64,000 nt of DNA from Acidobacteria bacterium Mor1 (GCA_001664505.1 CP011806.1:718020-782019), one strand, 5' to 3'. Positions 37,985-47,384 are shown, numbered from the stretch's first letter. Made by a program: numbers and translations. The notes: a model not told the origin generated them from the letters alone.

Positions 37985-38034
37985 TCTGCGTCTCGCCCCT
38001 CGGCTCCTGCTTCTGATAGCATCCTGCGTCCATC

Positions 38035-39003
38035 ATGAACCGGCCTCCCCACACGCCGCCGGCCCTGTCGGTGGTCATTCCGCTCTTTCACGAGGGGGGG
38101 CACCTCCGCGACGTCTTGAAGACCATCTGCGCCGCCCTGGACGCCCTCGACGCGCCCTACGAGTTGGTCCTGGTCGACGACGGCTCCGACGACGACACCT
38201 GGAGCGTGGTCGAGGAAACCGCCGCCGGACGAAACGACACCCGCGGCATCCGCCTGAGCCGCAACTTCGGCAAGGAGGCGGCGCTCTGTGCCGGTCTCGA
38301 GGCCGCCCGGGGACAGGCGGTGCTGGTGATGGACGGCGACCTCCAGCATCCCCCCTCGCTGATCGCCGAGATGTGGAAGCTCTGGAAGGCGGGGGGCGTG
38401 GACGTGGTCGAGGCGGTCAAGGTCGACCGCGGCCGGGAGCCGCTGGTCAACCGGCTCGGCTCGCGACTGTTCTACGGCTTCCTCAGCCGCTTCTCCGGCT
38501 ACGATCTGGACAACTCCACCGATTTCAAGCTGATGGACCGCAAGGTCGTCGAAGCGTGGCTGCGGCTCGGTGAGCGGAACCTGTTCTTCCGCGGCATGAA
38601 CGCCTGGCTCGGCTTCGTGCGGGTGCAGGTGCCCTTCGAGGTGGCCAAGCGTGCCGCCGGGGCGTCCCACTGGTCGCTGCTGCGCCTGGTGCGCCTGGCG
38701 ATCACCGGCGTGACCGCCTTCTCCACCACGCCGCTCCACATCGTGACCTTCACCGGCGGGCTGTTCCTGCTGGCCGCCCTGGGGCTCGGACTCCAGACGC
38801 TGTTCAACAAGCTGGCCGGCCGGGCGGTAGACGGATTCACCACCGTGATCCTGCTGCAGTTGATCATCGGCAGCCTGCTGATGATCAGCCTCGGCGTGAT
38901 CGGCACCTACATCGCGAAGATCTATCGAGAGGTCAAGGGCCGCCCGCGCTTCATCGTGCGGGAGCAGGTCGGCATGGAGGCGGAGTCCGATGAAACGGCC
39001 TGA
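38035..39003 (+). CDS. GT2 family glycosyltransferase with two C-terminal membrane helices
   Basis: 322 residues. N-terminal GT-A fold: LSVVIPLFHEGGHL, LVLVDDGSDDDTW, VMDGDLQHPP (metal-binding DxD), and NFGKEAAL. Two membrane helices follow at about 233-258 and 270-297. This is the layout of DPM1/GtrB/ArnC-like enzymes that make polyprenyl-phosphate sugars at the inner face of the membrane. It overlaps the next gene by 14 bases, suggesting it supplies a lipid-linked sugar to that membrane protein; this link is inferred. Confidence 0.9.
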   Translation: MNRPPHTPPALSVVIPLFHEGGHLRDVLKTICAALDALDAPYELVLVDDGSDDDTWSVVEETAAGRNDTRGIRLSRNFGKEAALCAGLEAARGQAVLVMDGDLQHPPSLIAEMWKLWKAGGVDVVEAVKVDRGREPLVNRLGSRLFYGFLSRFSGYDLDNSTDFKLMDRKVVEAWLRLGERNLFFRGMNAWLGFVRVQVPFEVAKRAAGASHWSLLRLVRLAITGVTAFSTTPLHIVTFTGGLFLLAALGLGLQTLFNKLAGRAVDGFTTVILLQLIIGSLLMISLGVIGTYIAKIYREVKGRPRFIVREQVGMEAESDETA

Positions 39004-41197
39004 TCATCCGGGACCGTGGCTTCTGATCGGCGCCGCCTGCCTGTTCGGGTTGGTGATGTTGTTCCACGAGGTCGGTGCCGGTTCGCCGCCCTCGAAGAAC
39101 GACCAGGTGCTCCACGACGCCATGACCTCCTACGCCGCCCGCCATGGCGGCGAACACTACGTGGTCAATCACTGGTATCCGTCGATCGCCGGCGGTTTCC
39201 CGGTGTTCGCCCACTACCCGCACCTGTCTCACGTGGTCGGCGCGGCGGTGACCCGCCTCCTGCCGATCCACGCCGAACCTCATCAGGTCTACGGGATCCT
39301 CAACTGGCTTGTCCTGTCGCTGATGCCGCTCGGGATCTACGCCGGCATGCGGCGAATGGACTTCGCGCCCTGGGCGGCGGCCTTCGCCGGAGCGATCTAT
39401 CCGTTCGTCATGGCCAACCCCTATCTCGGGATCGGTTGGGAGGCGTTCCTCGACACCGGCTCGGGATTGATGCCGCAACTGTGGGGAGTCTTCTTCCTCT
39501 TCGCCGCCCTGGGCTGGGGCTGGCGGGCAGTTCACGGCGGGCCCCGGGTCATCGCCGGCCTGCTGGTCGCGGCAGCGGCGATGTCCCATTCGGTGTTCGG
39601 CTACATGGCCGCCGCCTCGATCGCCCTGGCGGCGCTGATTCCCTACAAGCAGGTCATCACCGCCCGGCGATTCTTCGGCCTCGGCATCGTCGGCCTGATC
39701 ACCTTGCTGGTCAGCATCTACTTCATCGGCCCGTTCTACCAGCACATCGACCAGGTGTTGAAGAGCCAGTGGGAGGCCACCTGGAAGTACGACGGCATCG
39801 GCCTGATGCCGGCGCTCCAGAAGCTGTGGAACGGAGACCTGTTCGACACCATCGGCCGGGGCATCCAGTCGCTGCCGGGAACCAACCGGATCCTGACCAT
39901 CGCTGTGGGCGTGTCCGCCCTGGTCGGCCTGGTGCAGGGGATTCGACTGCGGGACGGCCGGCGGCTGTGGCTACTGGCCGGGATGCTGCTCTGGTTCGCG
40001 CTCTACGCAGGCCGTACCGCCTGGGGCGGCCTCGTCGATATCCTGCCCTTCGCATGGGGCCTGCCGATGCACCGCTTCGGCTGCGGCGTACAGATCTTCG
40101 GCCTGCTGCTGGCGGGCGTGGCCCTCGAGGACCTGCGCAAGCTGGCGGTGGAACGCCTTGGCGCCAAGGGAGGCGTCGCCGTCGGCGTGTTGCTTGCGGC
40201 GCTCATGGTCTTCCCGGCCGCCAAGCGGGTCGCCTTCGTCCAGCAGAACAAACAGGTGGTGCAGCAGCGGAAGCAGGCGCTGGATCAGGCCGACGATTAC
40301 CGCGCCCTGGGCTCCACCCTGTGGCGAGCGGCCGAGGGCCGGGTCTACGCCGGCATGTACTACAACTGGGGCAAGGACTTCACCGTCGCCGACCTGCCGG
40401 TCTACGCCATGCTCCAACGGGACGGCTTCGACATGATCGGCTACCCGTTCATCGGCATGTCCTATCCCACCGAGTGGATGGTGCGGCAGCCCTACGCCGA
40501 GCGGCAGGACTTCGAGATGTGGGGCATCCGCTGGATCGTAGCGCCCCCCGGGCAGCCGATGCCGCCCTGGGCGGTACCCCGGGCGAGGATGGGCCGCTTC
40601 GCTCTCTACGAGATTCCGGGCAGCACCTACTTCGGCTTCGGCCGGGTCTACCCGCTGCCTTCGAAGATGCTCTCCACCGGCGACGTGGCCACCGCTGAGA
40701 TGACCGAGGTCTACGACATCGGCCAGCAGTGGCTGATGGAGTTCGATCCCGAGAGCGCCCGCTACCTGGCGATGACCGAGTCGATCGAGCCGCTGCCGGA
40801 CACCGGCCCGCCCCAGGGGGAGCTGCTCGAGATGCAGACCCACCGCTCGGGCATCTTCAGCTGCCGGGCCCGGGTCGGCGAACCGACCGACCTGATCCTG
40901 CGGGTGACCTATCACCCCCGCTGGAAGGCCTTCGTCAACGCCGAGCAGGCGGAGATCACCCGGATCTTCCCGGGCTTCATGTCGATCCGGCTGCCTCCCG
41001 GCGAACATGTGGTCGATTTCCGCTACCAGGGGCCCAGCTACCAGAAGTGGCTGTTCACCCTGCCGCTGGCGCTCTTCGCCTGGACGGCGGCCCTCAACGT
41101 GGGCCGCAAGGCCCAGCCCAAAGCCCCCGGACGTCCGCCGGCACCGGAGGGGGATTCCCGGCCGGAAGACCGGGTTGACGCTCCCGAGGGGTCGTGA
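38990..41197 (+). CDS. Multi-pass membrane protein, GT-C-like
   Basis: 735 residues. A first membrane helix at about 10-27, then an extracytoplasmic segment with acidic and aromatic residues (PPSKNDQVLHD, VNHWYPSIAGG), about ten more hydrophobic helices up to about residue 415, a large soluble domain (about 420-690), and a last helix near 688-705. The GPFYQHIDQ, HRFGCGVQIFG and late YHPRWKAFVN segments resemble those in membrane glycosyltransferase-like proteins of the GT-C class. Specific substrate unknown. Its overlap with the GT2 gene argues for transfer of a polyprenyl-linked sugar outside the membrane. Confidence 0.75.
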   Translation: MKRPDHPGPWLLIGAACLFGLVMLFHEVGAGSPPSKNDQVLHDAMTSYAARHGGEHYVVNHWYPSIAGGFPVFAHYPHLSHVVGAAVTRLLPIHAEPHQVYGILNWLVLSLMPLGIYAGMRRMDFAPWAAAFAGAIYPFVMANPYLGIGWEAFLDTGSGLMPQLWGVFFLFAALGWGWRAVHGGPRVIAGLLVAAAAMSHSVFGYMAAASIALAALIPYKQVITARRFFGLGIVGLITLLVSIYFIGPFYQHIDQVLKSQWEATWKYDGIGLMPALQKLWNGDLFDTIGRGIQSLPGTNRILTIAVGVSALVGLVQGIRLRDGRRLWLLAGMLLWFALYAGRTAWGGLVDILPFAWGLPMHRFGCGVQIFGLLLAGVALEDLRKLAVERLGAKGGVAVGVLLAALMVFPAAKRVAFVQQNKQVVQQRKQALDQADDYRALGSTLWRAAEGRVYAGMYYNWGKDFTVADLPVYAMLQRDGFDMIGYPFIGMSYPTEWMVRQPYAERQDFEMWGIRWIVAPPGQPMPPWAVPRARMGRFALYEIPGSTYFGFGRVYPLPSKMLSTGDVATAEMTEVYDIGQQWLMEFDPESARYLAMTESIEPLPDTGPPQGELLEMQTHRSGIFSCRARVGEPTDLILRVTYHPRWKAFVNAEQAEITRIFPGFMSIRLPPGEHVVDFRYQGPSYQKWLFTLPLALFAWTAALNVGRKAQPKAPGRPPAPEGDSRPEDRVDAPEGS

Positions 41198-41227
41198 CAG
41201 ATTAGCGGGCCACAGAGGCGGAAACAC

Positions 41228-42004
41228 GTGCCCGATTCCCCGCATCCGGACCGTCCGGTGATCCTGGTAACCAACGACGATGGCATCGAGGCGCCGGGTA
41301 TCGCGGCGCTGGCCGAAGCTCTGTCCGCGCTCGGTCAGGTGATCGTCGCCGCGCCGGACCGGGAACGCAGCGGAGCCGGCCACGCCTTGACCCTGTCTCA
41401 GCCCTTGCGGGTCCACGATGCCGGGCCGGACCGCTTCCGCATCGACGGAACCCCCACCGACTGCGTCCACCTGGGTGTATTCAACCTCACGCCGCAGAAG
41501 CCGACCCTGGTGGTCTCGGGCATCAATCGCGGCCTCAACGTCGGCGATGACGTGACCTACTCGGGGACCGTGGCGGGCGCTCTCGAGGGCACGCTGCTGG
41601 GCATCCCGTCGATCGCGGTCTCGACAGCCACCGACGACGACGGCAACGTCGCCGACTACGGACCGGCCGCCCGCTTCGCCGTGACCATGGCCCGGCGGGT
41701 GCTGGAACACGGGCTGCCCGAGCGGCAGCTGCTCAACGTCAACCTGCCGCAGGGCGACCCCAAGGGTGTCCGCATCACGCGGCAGGGGACCCGGACCTAC
41801 CGTGCGGCGGTGGTGGAACGATTGGATCCCTCCGGGCGGCCCTACTACTGGATCGCCGGGGCGGACATGACGCCGGCAGGGGAGCCCGACGGCGACCACG
41901 CCGCCATCGACCAGGGCTACATCTCGGTGACTCCGCTCGACGCGAACATGACCGACACCCGCGGCCTCGCACCGCTGGCCGACTGGGAGCTGCCCCTCCC
42001 ATGA
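41228..42004 (+). CDS. surE: 5'/3'-nucleotidase SurE
   Basis: 258 residues. VTNDDGIEAPGI is the SurE metal-binding N-terminal motif, followed by APDRERSGAGHALT and VVSGINRGLNVGDDVTYSGTVA. Removes phosphate from nucleoside monophosphates. The start is GTG 41228. It overlaps pcm by four bases (ATGA); surE-pcm pairing is widely conserved. Confidence 0.97.
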   Translation: MPDSPHPDRPVILVTNDDGIEAPGIAALAEALSALGQVIVAAPDRERSGAGHALTLSQPLRVHDAGPDRFRIDGTPTDCVHLGVFNLTPQKPTLVVSGINRGLNVGDDVTYSGTVAGALEGTLLGIPSIAVSTATDDDGNVADYGPAARFAVTMARRVLEHGLPERQLLNVNLPQGDPKGVRITRQGTRTYRAAVVERLDPSGRPYYWIAGADMTPAGEPDGDHAAIDQGYISVTPLDANMTDTRGLAPLADWELPLP

Positions 42005-42669
42005 ACACCCGCGCCACCGGAGACCGGATCAAGCTGCAGCGGCTGGCTCAACAGCTCGGCTCCCGCGGCATCAAGGACGAGAAGGTCCTGGCCGCCATGC
42101 GCAGCGTCCCTCGCGAACCCTTCGTCGAGGAGGGGTTGCGGGCCCAGGCCTACAGCGAGGCGTCCCTGCCGATCGGGGAACAGCAGACCATCTCCCAGCC
42201 CTGGATCGTGGCCCGGATGTGCGAACTGGCCGGTCCGGACTTCGGCGGTCGCGTTCTTGAAATCGGCACCGGCTCCGGGTACCACGCGTCGGTACTTTCC
42301 AGACTCTTCGAGCAGGTGTACTCGGTCGAACGCATCGTTTCGTTATCGCAGAAGGCGCGAGGAAACGTTCGCGCCCTGGGGATCGAGAACGTACATTTCA
42401 AGATATTCGACGGCGGCTACGGTTGGAGCGAATTCGCCCCCTACAAGGCGGTGATCGTCGCCGCCGCGGCCCCCGAGATACCGACGCCCCTGATCGACCA
42501 GCTCGAGGAAGGGGGCAAGCTGATCGTGCCGCTGGCTGACGAACGCCCCTCGGCCCAGCGGAACCAGAAGCTCGTCCGCGTGATCAAGCGCGAGTCGGGC
42601 AACGTCACCGAGGACCACGGACCCTGCAGGTTCGTTCCCCTGACGGGCAAGTTCGGATGGAGCCGATGA
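42001..42669 (+). CDS. pcm: Protein-L-isoaspartate O-methyltransferase
   Basis: 222 residues. SAM-dependent repair of isoaspartyl residues. PCMT features: IGEQQTISQPWIVARM, SAM motif LEIGTGSGYHASVL, VYSVERI and GGKLIVPLAD. It overlaps surE and the following membrane gene by four bases each, so all three should be translated together. Confidence 0.97.
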   Translation: MNTRATGDRIKLQRLAQQLGSRGIKDEKVLAAMRSVPREPFVEEGLRAQAYSEASLPIGEQQTISQPWIVARMCELAGPDFGGRVLEIGTGSGYHASVLSRLFEQVYSVERIVSLSQKARGNVRALGIENVHFKIFDGGYGWSEFAPYKAVIVAAAAPEIPTPLIDQLEEGGKLIVPLADERPSAQRNQKLVRVIKRESGNVTEDHGPCRFVPLTGKFGWSR

Positions 42670-43301
42670 GCCAACAGACCGAGACGTTCCAGCGACCCAC
42701 GGGCCTGCGCGGCCTGCACTACCGACTCTACGACTGGGTCCTGCACTGGTCGGGCCACAAGCGCGCCACGCCGGCGCTGTTCCTGTTGTCCATGGCCGAG
42801 TCCTCGTTCTTCCCGATTCCGCCCGACGTGCTGCTGCTGTCGATGACGGTGGCCAAGCCGAAGAACTGGATGCGCTACGCCTTCTGGTGCTCGATCGGCT
42901 CGGTGCTCGGCGGCCTGATCGGCTACGCCATCGGCTGGGGGCTGTGGAGCGCGGTATCCGGCTTCTTCTTCGAGTATGTCCCGATGTTCTCGGCGGAGAA
43001 GTTCGACAAGGTCGCCGCCCTCTACGACAAGTGGAACTTCTGGGTGGTGTTCACCGCAGGCTTCACGCCGCTGCCCTACAAGATCATCACCATCGCCGCC
43101 GGCGTGGCCAAGATCAACCTGCTGATCTTCTTCGTCGCCTCGGCGCTCTCCCGCAGCGCCCGGTTCTTCCTGGTGGCCGGCCTGGTCTCCCGTTTCGGAC
43201 CCAAGATCCAGCCCTGGATCGAGAAGTACCTCGGGATCCTGACCCTGGCCTTCGTGGTGCTGCTGGCCCTCGGCTTCTACGCCCTCAAGTTCCTGCACTA
43301 G
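42666..43301 (+). CDS. yqaA: YqaA/DedA-like membrane protein (VTT domain)
   Basis: 211 residues from ATG 42666, which overlaps the pcm stop and has GGAG four bases upstream. About five hydrophobic helices. Conserved features: LSMAESSFFPIPPDVLLL, GSVLGGLIGYAIGWGLW and AGFTPLPYKIITIAAG. DedA/YqaA proteins share the VTT fold and are linked to lipid carrier or undecaprenyl-phosphate handling, though this subgroup is uncharacterised. Confidence 0.9.
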   Translation: MSQQTETFQRPTGLRGLHYRLYDWVLHWSGHKRATPALFLLSMAESSFFPIPPDVLLLSMTVAKPKNWMRYAFWCSIGSVLGGLIGYAIGWGLWSAVSGFFFEYVPMFSAEKFDKVAALYDKWNFWVVFTAGFTPLPYKIITIAAGVAKINLLIFFVASALSRSARFFLVAGLVSRFGPKIQPWIEKYLGILTLAFVVLLALGFYALKFLH

Positions 43302-43358
43302 GGCGGGTTAGGGAGCCCGGCCTCGCCGGGCGAGAGAGCTGGAATCGACGTGGGATCG

Positions 43359-43387
43359 TTGCAGGGCCCCGGGGGCTCTGTTAACAT
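43359..43387 (+). promoter_or_regulatory. Promoter of tRNA-Pro(CGG)
   Basis: TTGCAG (43359-43364), 17-base spacer, TAACAT (43382-43387). It lies 38 bases before the tRNA. A G/C hairpin (gcccggc-ctc-gccgggc, about 43315-43331) ends the preceding operon without a T tract. Confidence 0.45.
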
Positions 43388-43425
43388 CGCGCGGCTTATC
43401 CGCTCACGCGGCAAAGGCAACAGGT

Positions 43426-43502
<77 letters not shown>

Positions 43503-44011
43503 ACTTCAGCCTTTCTTGCAGCTCGATGGCCGAACACCGGCCCAAAGCCCCTCAGCCTCACACCTCGACTTCCATAACCGCTGAACGGAACGAGCGGGCG
43601 CCATATCGAGCGCCACGATTCCTCCTCGAGGCAGGCCACTCGCATCCCGTTTGCGAAGTAGCAGGAGAGCAGCGACAAAAACGGCGACGCCGTGGTCGCG
43701 AGCCAGCAACCACGGCGCCACCTACTGGGGAGAATGTTCTCACCGCCGGCCACCCCCCGAGGGGCTTCACGCCGATCCGTGAGGAGGATCTCGAATCGGC
43801 GCTTCGACGGTCGCGTCCCGTCAGGCCACAGCGAATCGGGGGGCGATCGCCACACGTGACCTTCCGGGGACCGGATCCCCACTTCCTCGCCAGGCCCCGA
43901 TAGCCGACGAGAAGGCGCGTCTCCGGCTGTCCACCACGCATCGAACCTTCTCCGCGACTCCTAGGAAGCCGCTTTTGTACATTAAGGCGTCAAAGGAGGC
44001 TGGAACCGGCA
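43503..44011. other. Non-coding stretch downstream of tRNA-Pro(CGG)
   Basis: About 510 bases without a supportable gene. Both strands have open frames, but they begin inside the tRNA or lack ribosome sites and their peptides (Arg/Pro/Ser rich) look random. The clearest structure is a perfect 9-base inverted repeat, CGCCGTGGT (43688-43696) / ACCACGGCG (43709-43717). No integrase remnant or att duplication of the tRNA end was found. Confidence 0.5.
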
Positions 44012-44039
44012 GTGACCGGAGGATTTTTCTCTCTATAAT
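44012..44039 (+). promoter_or_regulatory. Promoter of the ECF sigma-kinase pair
   Basis: GTGACC (44012-44017), 16-base spacer, perfect TATAAT (44034-44039). Start expected near 44046. It places the sigma gene's start downstream of this point and argues against an upstream start at 43975. The elements look like the main sigma-70 type, not an ECF self-promoter. Confidence 0.6.
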
Positions 44040-44058
44040 CGACGGGTCCACCGGGGCG

Positions 44059-44601
44059 ATGGAGAACTCGAGGGGTATGAGCGGCAGCGACGAGGGGGCG
44101 CTGTACCTGGAGCTGATCTACAAGGAGCTTCGGGCATTGGCAGCCCACTACATGCGCGGGGAGCGACAAGGGCACACCCTGCAGCCGACCGATCTGGTGC
44201 ACGAGGCCTACCTCCGCCTGGCCCGCATCGACCGGGTCGAGTGGAAGGGCAAGTCCCACTTCTTCGCCACGGCGGCACGGCAGATGCGCCGGGTGTTGGT
44301 CGATCACGCGCGCCGAAAGGGCGCCCAGTGCCGGGAAGCCCAGCTGATCACCCTGAGCGACGAGATCATGGCCCTGCCGGCCAGCGTCGACGTGTTGGTG
44401 GTGGACTCCGCACTTGATGGCCTCGCCGCCCGCAACAGCCGCCAGGCCCAGGTGGCCGAACTGCGTTTCTTCGCCGGCATGACCGAGGTCGAGGTCGCCG
44501 AGGCCCTGGGGGTCTCGGAGCGCACGGTGCGGGGGGACTGGCGCGTCGCCCGGGCCTGGCTGGCCAAGGCGCTGACCGAGGGAGACGATGGCGACGGGTG
44601 A
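44059..44601 (+). CDS. ECF-type RNA polymerase sigma factor
   Basis: 180 residues from ATG 44059 (ATG 44077 is also possible). Region 2: YLELIYKELRALAAHYMRGERQG, TLQPTDLVHEAYLRL and GKSHFFATAARQMRRVLVDHARRKGAQ. Region 4: AELRFFAGMTEVEVAEALGV with SERTVRGDWRVARAWL. This is the subgroup paired with Ser/Thr kinases in Acidobacteriota and Planctomycetes (known of the family). It has no anti-sigma gene next to it. It overlaps the kinase gene by 14 bases, so the kinase is the likely control partner. Confidence 0.93.
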   Translation: MENSRGMSGSDEGALYLELIYKELRALAAHYMRGERQGHTLQPTDLVHEAYLRLARIDRVEWKGKSHFFATAARQMRRVLVDHARRKGAQCREAQLITLSDEIMALPASVDVLVVDSALDGLAARNSRQAQVAELRFFAGMTEVEVAEALGVSERTVRGDWRVARAWLAKALTEGDDGDG

Positions 44602-46837
44602 CCACGACCGCGCCTGCGATCTGTTCCTGAGGGCGGTGGACCTGCCCGAAAACGAGTGTGAAGCCCTGCTCGACGTTGAGTGCGCCGGCGACGCCGCCCT
44701 CCGCGCCGAGGTGAAAGGGCTGATCGACGCCGACCGCAAGGCCCGGGACATGCCCGAGCTCAACCCCGGCGCGGCGCCCGACCCAGCGGCGGCGCCACCC
44801 CAACGCATCGGCCCCTACCGCATCATCGAGGAGATCGGCTCCGGCGGCATGGGTGTGGTCTACCGGGCCGTCCGCGAAGAGGGGGTGCGCCTTCAGGTCG
44901 CCCTCAAGCTGATCAAGCTGGGGATGGACACCCGCCAGGTCATCGCCCGTTTCGAAGCTGAACGCCAGGCGCTGGCGCTGATGAGCCACGGCAACATCGC
45001 CCGGGTCCTCGACGCCGGCTCGACCCCTGAGGGGCGCCCGTTCTTCGTGATGGAGCATGTGGACGGCGTCCCCCTCGATGTCTACTGCGGGGAACATCGG
45101 CTCGCCATCGAGGACCGGCTGCGGCTCTTCATCGACATCTGCCTGGGCATCCAGCACGCGCACCAGAAGGGGATCGTGCACCGGGATCTCAAACCCTCCA
45201 ACGTGCTGGTCTGCGAGCAGGACGGGAAGGCGGTGCCGAAGATCATCGACTTCGGCGTGGCCAAGGCAACCGAGGAGCCGCTCACCGAGGCATCTCTCCA
45301 TACCCGGGCCGGCGCCATGATCGGCACGCCGGGCTACATGAGCCCCGAGCAAATCGCCGGCACCGCGGTGGATACCCGCAGCGACATCTACGCCCTCGGA
45401 GTGATGCTCTACCGCATGCTCACCGGTTCGTTGCCTTTCGGGGGCAGCGCGACTCCGGTGGCCGACGAGGAACTGCGGCGGCGGATTCTCCAGGACACGC
45501 CGCCACGGCCCAGCGAGCGTCTGGTCCGGGGCGGGGAACGGGAGCAGGCGCTGGCCGACGAGGTCGGCGGCAAGGTCGGCGAGATCGCCCGGGAGCTGCG
45601 GGGTGATCTCGACTGGATCGTGTTCCAGGCGATGTCCCGGGAGCCCGAGCGGCGCTATGCATCGGCCGAAGGACTGGCCCGCGACCTGACACGCTATCTG
45701 GAGGGGGATCCGGTGGAAGCGCGGCCGCCGAGCCGGCGCTACCGCCTGGGCAAGTTCCTGCGCAAGCACAAGGCCGGGGTCGGCCTCGCCGCACTGGCGC
45801 TCCTGTTGATCGTCGGGGCCGGCGCCGCGGCGGCGTGGGTCACCACTCAGAGCGTCTACGCCCAACGGCAGAGCGAGGTCTCGGAGCTCCTCGTCCAGTC
45901 CCAACAGTTCAGCGGCGACGACCGCTGGGATGAGGCGCGTCCCCCGGCGGAGAAGGCGGTCCAGGTCGCTCCCTGGTTCTGCGCCGCCTGGATCAACCTC
46001 GGGCAGATCCGGCTGAAGAGCGGCGATTACCCGGCCGCCGTCCAGGCCATGGAGGCGGCCTGCGAGTGCGATCCGAAACGGATGGCTTACCGCCTGCAGT
46101 TAGCCGTGCTACACGAGGATGCCGGGGAACATCAGAACGCGGCTGACGAATACAGCCGCATTCTCGAACTCGCCCCGCACTACACCGAGGCACGCTCGAA
46201 CTACGGGGCTTCGCTACTGCGTCTCGGGCGGCCCGCCGAGGCCGAGGTCGAGCTGCGGCAGAGCATCGAACGCAAGGAAACCCCGATGGACCGCAGCAAC
46301 CTCGGAACCGCCCTCTATTTCCTGGCTGCGGCCAAGCGCCAGGAAGGAGACGAGAAGAGGGCGGGGGAGTTGATCGGGGATGCCATCGCCCAGTACCGGC
46401 ACGCGGTGCGGCTGGAAGAGGACTTTGCAGTCCATCGCAGCAACCTCGGAGACGCCCTGGCGTTCGCCGGCGATCCCGAAGGAGCCCGAGCCGCCTACTG
46501 CGACGCCGCCCGTATCGCCGAGGTCGACATGGCCAGAGCGCCGGCGAACCCGCGAGAAACGATGCAGGTGGCCCTCAACACCGCCCAGTGCAACATCGAC
46601 CCGCAGCGGGCCGACGCACTCGCCAGGGCAGCGGTCGACTCCTCGCCCCAGATGTGGAGCCTGCGGGCCAAGCGGGCCAAGGTACTGGCACTCATCGGCA
46701 GCGATCGGCAGACCATCCTGGAGGCGATCGATCAGGCGCTGGAGCGAGGGGCGCCACCGAGTAGTTTCGACGGCGCCCCGGAGTTCCAGTCGCTGTGGTC
46801 CGATGCGGATTTCTTGCGGCGGGTCAGGGCACCGTAG
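44588..46837 (+). CDS. Membrane Ser/Thr protein kinase with TPR repeats
   Basis: 749 residues. A short N-terminal helical region (1-70), a Hanks-type kinase domain (about 75-345) with GSGGMGVVY, the Lys in VALKLIKLG, HRDLKPSNVL, DFGVAKA and GYMSPEQIAG, then a membrane helix (about 398-420) and an extracytoplasmic TPR region (about 425-749) with several 34-residue helical pairs. All catalytic motifs are intact. The ECF sigma factor just upstream is the probable target or partner. The 3' end overlaps the convergent gene by 14 bases. Confidence 0.94.
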   Translation: MATGDHDRACDLFLRAVDLPENECEALLDVECAGDAALRAEVKGLIDADRKARDMPELNPGAAPDPAAAPPQRIGPYRIIEEIGSGGMGVVYRAVREEGVRLQVALKLIKLGMDTRQVIARFEAERQALALMSHGNIARVLDAGSTPEGRPFFVMEHVDGVPLDVYCGEHRLAIEDRLRLFIDICLGIQHAHQKGIVHRDLKPSNVLVCEQDGKAVPKIIDFGVAKATEEPLTEASLHTRAGAMIGTPGYMSPEQIAGTAVDTRSDIYALGVMLYRMLTGSLPFGGSATPVADEELRRRILQDTPPRPSERLVRGGEREQALADEVGGKVGEIARELRGDLDWIVFQAMSREPERRYASAEGLARDLTRYLEGDPVEARPPSRRYRLGKFLRKHKAGVGLAALALLLIVGAGAAAAWVTTQSVYAQRQSEVSELLVQSQQFSGDDRWDEARPPAEKAVQVAPWFCAAWINLGQIRLKSGDYPAAVQAMEAACECDPKRMAYRLQLAVLHEDAGEHQNAADEYSRILELAPHYTEARSNYGASLLRLGRPAEAEVELRQSIERKETPMDRSNLGTALYFLAAAKRQEGDEKRAGELIGDAIAQYRHAVRLEEDFAVHRSNLGDALAFAGDPEGARAAYCDAARIAEVDMARAPANPRETMQVALNTAQCNIDPQRADALARAAVDSSPQMWSLRAKRAKVLALIGSDRQTILEAIDQALERGAPPSSFDGAPEFQSLWSDADFLRRVRAP

Positions 46838-47384
46838 GGGTCACGTTGGTCCCGCCCGACGGACGATGGCTGATGACCTCCGGGTCCTTTTCGATCAGCA
46901 GCTTGCCGTCGGCTCCGTAGGCGTAGACCGTGTACTTATAGCGATCGGCGTCGTAGGACACCGTCGGCTGGGAGGGAGCGGTGCCCCAGAGCACCCCGCG
47001 GCCGATCCTCGGCTCGAGGCGGCGGCCGTTTTCATCCGCCGGAAACCGCAGCGCCACTCGCCCGGCGGGGCTCGGCTCCGCCACCGGCCCCTCGCCCCGG
47101 ATGAAGAAATTGCGGCGGCCCGGGTTCTCGGCTTCCCGCTGGGCGGCCCGCTCCAGCACCTGACGCATCGACTGGCGGCCGGCAGGGCTGCTGATCTTCT
47201 CGGCCATCAGCGGGTCCGGCTTGTCGAACTCCACCGCGACCTCGTGGATCGCCGGGTTGAACGACACGATCTCCCAGGTCACGACATGTCCCTGAACGAC
47301 CGAGACGATCTCGTCGTTGATCACGGGAGCCGGGTGGACGGCTCCCTTGGGCTGGTCCGGAAAGATGATCTGCACCGTGGCCAT
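46824..47384 (-). CDS. Protein of unknown function
   Basis: 186 residues. No signal peptide or membrane segment. The N-terminal third (MATVQIIFPDQPKGAVHPAP, VVQGHVVTWEIVSFNPAIHE) and the C-terminal YKYTVYAYGADGKLLIEKDPEVI look like beta-sandwich strands, somewhat like cupredoxin or Ig-like domains, but no copper ligands are evident. Ribosome site GAGGAG before the ATG is good. Its stop overlaps the kinase stop region by 14 bases on the other strand. Function not recognised. Confidence 0.65.
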   Translation of the reverse strand: MATVQIIFPDQPKGAVHPAPVINDEIVSVVQGHVVTWEIVSFNPAIHEVAVEFDKPDPLMAEKISSPAGRQSMRQVLERAAQREAENPGRRNFFIRGEGPVAEPSPAGRVALRFPADENGRRLEPRIGRGVLWGTAPSQPTVSYDADRYKYTVYAYGADGKLLIEKDPEVISHRPSGGTNVTPTVP

